DNA of 64,000 nucleotides from Crotalaria pallida (lineage: Eukaryota; Streptophyta; Magnoliopsida; Fabales; Fabaceae). Position 1 is the stretch's first letter. Every line of letters starts with the position of its first letter. A program made the position numbers and the translations under genes. Positions 56,571 to 64,000 of the stretch are shown here, piece by piece. Below the pieces are notes generated by a model. It was not told the origin of the DNA, ran no database searches, and saw only the letters and a program-made list of their open reading frames with translations. The stretch spans positions 9,426,501 to 9,490,500 of the forward strand of contig CM075650.1 in NCBI GenBank assembly GCA_037953625.1, in the 5' to 3' direction.

Positions 56571-57481
56571 CCATATTGTAGTGTCCTGGAACACTAGATG
56601 TCCTTAACCCTCTAAGTGCTCAAGACTATGGAATCAGGAGCCCTAGAGAGGATCAAGAGTTAATGTATGACTTATGGTATTTCTGCAGTTCCAGTTGGGA
56701 AAAGCAGGATCTCCCTAGTCAACGTGTGTGCAGAGTGTCAACTTAGGGATGAGAGTACGTACCTGAAACCCTAGCTGTGGTGAGCTATTTATAGGGTTTG
56801 GAGGAGGCTGATATGGGCCGTCTGGGCCTTGTATCAGGGTTGAGCTGAACCAGGATTCTGTGAGATAATATCGGAGGATTATGCTCTTAGAATCTGGATA
56901 GGATCAGCTGAAGATCTCATGTCTAGGCTGTTGCGAGAATCTAGGAGAGATTTGCGGAAGGGATAAGAAGCCTCGGTGGGTCTGAGCTTATCTGTTAGCC
57001 GACGGTATGTCTCGGCCTAGAGTCTCAAGCCTGATGGATTGAGGACCAATGTTGAGGCTCGGTTCCATCAAGTTCGAGCCTGGTCCTTTTGGGTATGCTC
57101 GGTTCCATGAGTCCGAGGGAAATGCCCTTAGAGAGTCCCTTTAGTAAGACTTAGGTCCGTATATGGTCGGCAGACCCTACAAGCCCCCCAGCTCGTAAGA
57201 CTTCAGAAAGTCTGTGACGAGGTGACAAGCGTTTAGGGTTGACCTTTTCGGATGCCTTAGTTCGGGAGTGTGCGACAGCTGTAACCAGGTAGCCTGTTCG
57301 AGGTGACGTTTTGGGTTCTCTAGGTGACCTTTTCGTGTCCTTGAGAGTTGTGCCACATCATTGCAAATTTTGAAATTTGAAAAAGCGCCTCTTTGTAACT
57401 ACCACGTTTCATCGTGTGAGTGGCTGAGTAAGATAATGGGCTTTCGGCCCACACGTACATCAGAGGAGTAAACTGAACCGT
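56571..57481. promoter_or_regulatory. Putative upstream/LTR region of the gene at 57482
   Basis: Base composition changes from AT-rich to near-neutral at about 56580 and stays so into the gene, which suggests one unit. It includes GAGCTATTTATAGGG (56783), a TATA-like site, and repeated CTCGGTTCCAT (57056, 57096) and AGTCTCAAG/GAGTCC words. Whether this is an LTR is not proven. Confidence 0.4.
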
Positions 57482-60346
57482 TTGCTGGGGGTTATTCGTA
57501 TCTCATGCTCATTTCATTCCACCCTTTCTCAAACCAACATCTCTCACTCTCAATCCAGAAAAAGCTCACACTCATTTCTCCTTTTCCCGCACCCTTCTTC
57601 TGCTCTTCTCCGCTCTTTCCACGATCATCCATTACTGTCAACCTTTTCAAAAAAACCAACCACTAAACAGGTAATTTTTTCCACTCCTTCTGCTTTTATC
57701 CTTGCGGTTTCTTCTTTTTTCATAAAAGGGGTTTTGGTTTCTGGGTTTTGCAGGGGTTTGAGGTTTGAATAATCCGTATTGGTTTTTCAGAGGTTTGAGA
57801 TATCTTGGATTTCTGGGTAGGTAGTATTAAGGGGTTAGTTAATCATGAGAGGGTGGAGGGATTTAAGGAGAATTTATCGCGAACTTTGTAGAAAATTAGG
57901 AGAAGAGCCTTCTAGTGATAGCGATTCAACGTTTTCTGGGAATTCTGGGGATGTTGGGAATTCTGATACCGATGACGCAGTAGATCCTTCCACCCCCCCA
58001 TCAGCTGTGGATCCACCGAGAAAAAACCGTTAGCTATAGAATACCCATCGGATCCCGCTGAGGATAGTAAGTGGCTGTTGGCTTATAGGTTTGCTGAACG
58101 TAGAGCTCAGGTTAGGATTAGCCCCGAGCGCTGTGCAATAGAGGAAGAGCCTTTGAGAGATCCGAGGAAAGAGGGGGGAAAAAGTCCAAGGTTCGGCCTT
58201 AACTTTAGAATTAAAACATCTGCTGTAAAAAATCCTAACGCCGAGCCTTTTACTTTTTCCCCAGATATGGTGGAGCGCAGGTGTGACACCAATCCTGAAG
58301 AATATCCTTTACCGCCCAACCATGCGCAGTACGATGAAGTCTTTGATCGGGAGGTGCTTGGAACGAGGCCTTCGTTGCTGACGAGTAACAGTTTGAACCA
58401 CCTTCGTCCTCTCCTCACCCCTCCGAGCGCAGATGGGAATGCGTCGGAATTTGAGTTAAGGCACATGAACATCGACGACCGGATCTGCTTTGAAGTGCCG
58501 CAAAATCAACAATTCTTCTACTTCTACGAAGAAATAGTAACAAAGTCGGAATCCGCATGCCCTTTTCGACTTTTGAAATAGAAGTACTCAACCACTTAGG
58601 CATAGCCCCGAGCCAGCTACACCCGAGTGGATGGGCGTTTGTACGAGCATTCCAACAGTTCTGCGACGCCGAAGATTTAGTTGCCACACTTCGAGCTTTC
58701 TTTTGGCTATATGCCCCTCAAGTGAACAAGTTCGGCAAATTCAAAGGGCTTTGGGTGTCGCTAAAAGCTCGGAAGGACCACACACTTTTCGCTAAAGTCA
58801 CCGACTCTTGGACGTCCTTCAAGCCTCTCTTTTTTCGGTATGAGTACAATGGGGCTGGTGTGTGCTGGTTTATGGAGCAGGTTGAGGAAGAAGAAGGGGA
58901 AATCAAAGTCGTACCTCACTTCCCTCTGGGTTGGTCGAACGGTATCTATAACCGAGGGGCCTCCTTGTATCAATTTGACTATAAGGTCGATTTGACGAAG
59001 GCCGAGAGACGGTTGTGTGACCGAGTTTGGGAATACCTCAAGGCTAATGGTCAAATTGATACCAAGAAAATATTGCTGAAAAGAACACGGGCCGAAGTGA
59101 AGGCCGAGCTGGGTATATATATATATATATATTTTTTACTCGGTCTAAAGCATATTTCCTTGTTGCAGAAAAAATGGGGAAGAAAGCTTCCAAAGCCAAG
59201 AAGAGTGCTGCTGCTTCGGCCAGGATGGCTCAATTGGCTGCGGTGAGAGGAGAGTCGGGATCCTCGGCTAAAAGCCAAACCCCCGAACCAACTCCAACAA
59301 CTAGTCCTCTTGTTGCTCCTCGTTCTATTCCTTCCGAGATACCTCAAGCCACCAAGAGTGTTGAGAAAACAGTTTCCATAGAAGTGCAACCAAGTACTCA
59401 GGGTACTCCTGAGCGTCCCTCTAAGAGACCTCGGATGGAGAAAGGGAAAGGATTGGCTGGCGACTGGTTTCAACTGAGCAAACCCCACAAGGGAGTTCAA
59501 GTTACTGAGGGTATGGACGACGCCGTCGCCAAAACGGTGTGGGGTAAGAAGAAGTTAGATTCCTTCACTGCAAATCTCTTTCCTCCTGAAGACGCTGAAG
59601 TGATAAGTGCCTGGCGTCCAGGCACCTGGGAAAATAATTGCTCGGCCTTGGTGAGGAGCTTCCTACGAGGTGCAAGCATTCTCCATTACCTCGGTCAGCG
59701 TGGTGACGATATCTACGCTGGAGTGGCCCCCGAGGAAAAGAAGAAAAGATCAGAAGCTGATGATCGAGAAGATTACTTGCAGCTTCAAGTGGAAAGCTTT
59801 GGGAAAAAACTTCAGGTACTGGCGGCCGAGAATGAAAGACTGCAGAAGGGAATGCAAGAATCTGAAGGCGCCAAAGCTCAAGCCGAAGCTGATAAAGCAG
59901 CAGCCGAAAGGACTCTTCAAGAGGCCGAGGAAAGGGTAAAACGGTCGGAGGAAATCTTGAAAAAGGCTGAGGAGGATGCCACAGCTCTTCGGGAAGCTAT
60001 AGAGAAGGCTCGGAAAGCCGAGCAGGTTGCTGCTGTGGCTCAAGAGCAAATCGAATATGCTAAGGACGAGGTTACAGGGCTCCGAGCCTCTATGGACAAG
60101 ATGAGAGCGAAAGCTCTTAAGCATAAGAAAGCGGCCCAGGAGAATCTGTACAACTGGAGTCACGCAGTTGAAGATTCCTTCCTTAACACAGCCAAGCAGC
60201 TTCGCATCCTGAACCCCAACCTCGTGACAAAGGGTGCCGACCCCCTCTTTGCTACCAAGAATGGTCAGATTGTGGGTGCGAATGGGGCTCCTATTGACAT
60301 GAGCAGCAATGATCTCCCTGACCATTTCGCCGAGGAATCCTATTGA
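57482..60346 (+). pseudogene. Putative gypsy-type transposon protein (Transposase_28-like) with coiled coil
   Basis: A leader exon ends CTAAACAG/GTAATTTT (about 57669). ATG 57845 opens MRGWRDLRRIYRELCRKLGE, then an acidic/Ser-rich region. Homopolymer -1 shifts occur at the A run about 58020-58026 and the T run about 58561-58565; with one more base each, the frame stays open. The core (IDDRICFEVPQ, FEIEVLNHLGIAPSQLHPSG, WAFVRAFQQFC) has the look of the plant putative gypsy-type transposon domain. An intron, 59114-59168 (GTATAT to TTGCAG), leads to exon 59169-60346 with KKASKAKKSAAASARMAQ, a Pro/Ser linker, a long coiled coil (about 59790-60130) and a C-terminus ending HFAEESY. There is no pol and no zinc knuckle. 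It is probably the gag-like product of a non-autonomous retroelement. Confidence 0.7.
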
Positions 60347-60690
60347 CCCTGACAGCGTAGTACTGTCTGATATTGAGTAGTTTATTTCTTTTGCCTTTTT
60401 TACTTTTGTATCTGCCCCAATAAATGGGTTTGAATCTTTTTTGCTGTAACTGGTTTGGAATATTTATAATATCCGTTTTTATTTTATGCTTCTTTCTGAA
60501 CTTTTTGTTAAGAATTCAAGTGTTAAGACCTCGGAACTCCAGCACTTTAGCCGAGGTGGGTTCCTCTATCCGCGATGTATAAATGATTTTTAAAACAAAT
60601 CATGTTTGAATCGGGAATCCTTTTAAGGTACTTGACGAGTTATAAGCTCTTGTTTGAGCTGTTTATAATCGTTCGTATCATAAACGGTGG
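60347..60690. other. 3' region of the preceding gene, no other gene
   Basis: It contains CCAATAAATGG at about 60417, a possible polyadenylation signal. A GAGGT/CTCGG-rich stretch (60527-60570) echoes the style of the upstream region at 57000-57120. Confidence 0.5.
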
Positions 60691-61090
60691 CTAGTCGGTT
60701 ATGAGGAAAAGTACGTAAATACAATGAAATCTCACCATAAACATACCATTAGGAAGATGTAGAATTTTTTCATTCCCTAACTTCCTCCAAATCTTATTCA
60801 GAAACCCACTCATGATACTGTAAGGAGGATTAGTACCCAAAACATAGCATACAACAACATTATTCCAATACATAAGTTATGCTTCCACATCTTCAGCACA
60901 AATTTTCCACTCAATTGATCATTTTTATAGGTTCGATAAATTTTAGTTTGTCCCCAGCTTTTCTAACCTTGTTAATGTCAAAGTTTTCCCATACATTTTC
61001 AAAAGTCTCATTCGTTCTTTACTCACCCTTATCCTCGAATGGATCCACCAATTCATTCAGCATGGCAGGCGCAGCACTGTCGGGTTGAAA
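60690..61090 (-). pseudogene. LINE (L1-type) ORF1 relic, DUF4283 region
   Basis: The minus-strand frame 60873-60691 reads MYWNNVVVCYVLGTNPPYSI, then SGFLNKIWRKLG and PNGMFMVRFHC. This follows the DUF4283 pattern (W-x-x-x-V-x-G-Y-x-L-G-x-x-P, then F-x-x-x-x-W and G-x-F-x-x-x-F) of plant L1-type ORF1 proteins, which bind the element's RNA. Upstream on the same strand, frames to 61090 are broken by stops. No ORF2 lies adjacent. Confidence 0.7.
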
Positions 61091-61964
61091 TCCCAAGACA
61101 ATTCATCAAAGAATCACCTCAGAACCGCACGTAGCAAGGCGCTGTCGGAAATAAAAGCTAAATTAAAAGCCCTTCCACCATGAGTTGGAATATGTTCAAT
61201 TGAGTTTAGGGTGGATGGGCTCACACAATGCACATAGTCACATTCGAAATGAAAAGAAAGAACGAAAGACAACAAAAGTAGAGGATACAACTTTTTTCAG
61301 TCCATGTGGTGTTACAGTAAAAATTGAAGGATTTAGACCTGATTTTGATTTCGAGGACTTTTTTCAGATTGGACTTTTCTCGTAGGTTCATCTCTTCAAT
61401 TTAAGTTTATTTCATTCAGGTTTTTCTGCCTTACAACTTGCCATGCTTATAGTTTGGGTTTCACGCTTCTTGCTAAATGCTAATATACTGTATGATTTTA
61501 ACGATTATTAGAGTTTCTGCTTCTTTTCTGCTACTGCCCCATTTAATACTAAATTAGCAATTATCTGTTGTGTTCTGTATTATGTAATAAGTAATGACTG
61601 TTTCACTCAATGAACTTAATTCATATGTTTATTTTATGTCATCATTGAAACCTTCTGGAAACTTTCCTCGTGTGTTGAAATAAGTTGCAGTGATGAAAAT
61701 TATTGTATACAATGGCAAGTTAAACTTTCATGAAATGAATATGTACATGTGAGTGTAATGAGGTATGTCAAGACATATTAATTGCTTTTTATAAAAAATA
61801 AATTTTTTTAGATATGTGTGTAGTATTTGCCAGCAACATGGATTTGAATGTATCTGTCAATATGTACCAAGCTATCTATTTTTTTTTTGTATACCATTTC
61901 TGCCTTCATTTATTAAGTCCAATGATATCCTTGCACTGATATGAATATATATTCATGATTACAG

Positions 61965-62240
61965 TTGAGGGATGTCATTGATCTAAAACGCCACTACAAG
62001 CAGGGTGATTCAAAATCAAAGACACTTCAGGCAAGTTCATTGTTGAATATTAAATAGATTATAGGAGAGCATATTATTGAATATTGTTATCATCAAAATG
62101 TCAATTTCAATTTGACATCTTTAATTATTTTGGATCATTTAAATATGATAAGATGGGAACAGTTGTAGATTCTCCATTGGACTACTTTTCAGGCTGCTTA
62201 CTGATTAAAACCTTGCAGCTCATAGGTAAGTCAGGCTGAA
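61965..62240 (+). pseudogene. Fcf2-like pre-rRNA processing gene relic
   Basis: Exon 61965-62030 encodes LRDVIDLKRHYKQGDSKSKT, and exon from 62153 encodes MGTVVDSPLDYFSG. These are the conserved Fcf2 blocks (LRxxIDPKRHYKKxDxKxxxLPKYFQxGTV and S-x-x-DYFSGRLTKKERK). Fcf2 acts in the small-subunit processome in the nucleolus. The donor after the first exon is GC (CTTCAG/GCAAGT), and the acceptor before the second is AAG rather than a strong site. After DYFSG the expected RLTKKERK is lost to substitutions and a frame change (CLLIKT). The region before 61965 has no Fcf2 match. This is most likely a decayed fragment of a host gene. Confidence 0.8.
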
Positions 62241-62445
62241 AAAGACATATTTTCCCTTGTTAAATCGAAAAGGTCCTTACTAAAAAGTAATTATTTCCAT
62301 GCCTTCTAGGTTGCTTACTCATTCCATGTTTATCAACAATTTATAGGCATTAATTAATTATATATAGAATAAACTTACAATATTATTTGTTCAATGAGTA
62401 AGAGATTTGTTCTTGTAGGTTCTTACCAGTATTACTTAAAATAAT

Positions 62446-62992
62446 GGTTGAATTGCATTTTTGGTCCTTTATCTTATTTTCATGATTCACTTTGGTCCTT
62501 AATTTTTTTTTACTTATTTTGATCCTTTATCTTTTTTAAAAATTTCAATTTGGTCCTTTTATCATAGCACTATTAGTTTTATCGGAATATTCACACCCAT
62601 AATCGAAAAACGGCAAAAGTAGCCGAAATTTGTCAATATTCCCGACCATCATCGAATAAGAATAGGAACAGTGGTACTGCTTCGCAAATGATGTAGCAAT
62701 TTGGCTCGGGATACGGTTGATTGATATGAATAGAAATGAGAATGTGATAAAGATTTGAACGGAGATGACATTAGGAGCTCTATCGAGATAGAGCCATAGA
62801 AATGTTTATTAAGATCTATCAATGGAATGTAATAAGTGTGAATATTATGAGTATAACTAACATTATTATTAGGGAAGGACCATATTTTTAAATTTTTGAA
62901 AAAAGAAAAAGGACCAAAATAAGTCAAAATAAAGATTAAGGACCAAAGTGAATCTTGAAAATAAGATAAACGACCACAAATATAATTAAGCC
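62446..62992. mobile_element. Long-TIR MULE-type MITE, 547 bp
   Basis: The left end GGTTGAATTGCATTTTTGGT and inverted right end GGCTTAATTATATTTGTGGT begin imperfect inverted repeats of about 90 bp, sharing CTTATTTTCA and GATTCACTTTGGTCC. A perfect 9-bp duplication TAAAATAAT flanks it (62437-62445 and 62993-63001). No coding frame. Confidence 0.95.
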
Positions 62993-63001
62993 TAAAATAA
63001 T

Positions 63002-63513
63002 TAATATAATACTTATATAAACAAATATGACCTAGGGGATGAATATATTAACCATTGGAGTATCCTAACCTTTAGTATTCTAACAAGTCCTTGGAGATGA
63101 ATGTACAATATATTACAATACTCTAGGGAATATTATAATTATCTAATGTACAATATGTACTTAGTAATATATAATGAGTAATTTATATTACTCTATTAGG
63201 GTTAGAAAATAAGTCCATTAACCATTGTTACACAGAAATATGACTATAATATCAATGATCAAGATATTAGGACAATAACATATTATATTCTACTATATGA
63301 AACATATGTTATATGTTCCAAGTAGTATAGTTATCAATATTACATTCCTTATCCAATGACATTAGGATGGTCATAGTAATGAAATATACTCCTAACACTT
63401 ATTTGGTAAGTATCTAGGAATTATATCATTAATAATAAAAAATATAAGTATATCCCTAATTAGAATATTAATCTTGGAATATGAGGTTAACCATTCTCAT
63501 AATGGACCATTAT
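63002..63513. other. AT-rich sequence, no gene seen
   Basis: Only short A/T-rich words such as ATATTAACCATT and ACAATATATTACAATA recur. No repeat or gene could be defined. Confidence 0.6.
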
Positions 63514-63680
63514 ATAAGCCATTCTTTTTTTTTTTTGGTGTGCACCAAGGGTATCCTTCCGCCGATAGCCGAAGACTAATCCCCTCCGAGGCGTAGAGAT
63601 CATCGAAGTGGGTTTTACCTCTACCAACAAAGTCTTTTTAAAAGCCACGGAAGGGACCGAACCATAAGCCATTCTTTTTT
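63514..63680 (-). mobile_element. SINE with target duplication
   Basis: A direct repeat ATAAGCCATTCTTTTTT flanks the unit (63514-63530 and 63664-63680). On the minus strand the body begins GGTTCGGTCCCTTCCGTGGC and ends GGTGCACACC followed by a run of A (poly-T 63524-63536 on +). Long target duplications with a poly-A tail are the mark of LINE-driven retroposition. GGTTCGGTCCC could be a degenerate polymerase III B-box, although it lies at the very start, so the copy is probably 5'-truncated. Confidence 0.75.
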
Positions 63681-63683
63681 TAT

Positions 63684-64000
63684 TAAAAATGTTCCTTGGT
63701 TATCCATATGGACTTGCATGTTCTAATACTAGGTAATTAGCATGTCCTAATTAACCATTTAAGCATTCTAAAGAGAGTGTATTAATACTCATGTGTTAAT
63801 ATATCATAATAGAATATTCTTACTAATACCACATTAATGCACTAATATTATCTATATATTCTAGTATTAATGTAGAATAAGTTATGACTACACTCTAATG
63901 TCCATTATGACATTATATCTTATAACCTTAATAATCATGAGAATATGTAGTATATACTTAAGTGGCATATTTTAATAGTGAAATATTAATATGAGAGTAT
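63684..64000. other. AT-rich window end, no gene seen
   Basis: Continues the composition of 63002-63513. No open frame, repeat unit or terminus was recognised. Confidence 0.6.

Noticed and set aside
59750..60325. 191-codon minus-strand frame
   Set aside because: Shadow of the coiled-coil region, which lacks stops on the opposite strand because of biased codons.
1..64000. tRNA, rRNA, snoRNA or microRNA genes
   Set aside because: No cloverleaf, rRNA core or convincing precursor was recognised by eye; primer sites matching tRNA ends are retroelement parts.
1..64000. Integrated plant virus (pararetrovirus) sequence
   Set aside because: The RT relics match gypsy and copia retrotransposons; no movement protein or coat-protein motif of a caulimovirid was seen.

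Overview
This is a gene-poor, transposon-dense stretch of a flowering-plant nuclear genome, probably a legume. That guess rests on SIRE-type Ty1/copia and Ogre/Tat-like Ty3/gypsy relatives and AT-rich, intron-bearing gene relics; it is an inference, not proof. No bacterial, organellar, rRNA or tRNA gene was seen. Almost every recognisable coding stretch belongs to a mobile element or is a broken copy of a host gene. Layout: 1-6.2 kb holds a long LTR-like region, rich in paired AATACTCGAGTATT palindromes, next to a decayed minus-strand gypsy element (polypurine tract at 3075, reverse transcriptase relic near 5.5-5.8 kb). 6.2-8.0 kb is LTR-like sequence with a tandem repeat. 7994-11095 is the 5' part of a SIRE-like copia element: LTR with a TAATCGATTA doublet array, primer binding site, frameshifted gag. 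It is cut at 11096 by a minus-strand gypsy element (11096-17258) that has gag but no pol and carries a family of seven small hairpins in its 2.8 kb LTR. 17.3-24.6 kb has MITEs, one end of a CACTA transposon and two unproven spliced genes. 24.7-33.8 kb carries a villin (actin-binding) pseudogene, one exon of which is split by a copia element with nearly identical LTRs but decayed pol. A long-TIR MITE upstream has its empty site preserved in a partial duplicate at 50.8-51.4 kb. The centrepiece is a 12 kb Mutator-like element (MULE), 35716-47729. It has long terminal inverted repeats, each with a 96-bp G-box hairpin. Two convergent genes sit between them: a plant mobile domain (PMD) gene on + and a mudrA-type transposase on -. 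This matches the two-gene plan of maize MuDR, with PMD in the mudrB place. Both genes carry inactivating changes. A 2951-bp solo LTR with a perfect 5-bp target duplication is nested in its right arm. 47.7-56.6 kb contains LINE debris, MITEs, a duplicated segment and a long gypsy-type LTR that cut a MITE. 56.6-60.7 kb is a pol-less retroelement-type gene (putative gypsy-type transposon domain plus coiled coil). 60.7-64 kb has a LINE ORF1 fragment, an Fcf2 (pre-rRNA processing) gene relic, a MULE-type MITE with a perfect 9-bp duplication and a SINE.
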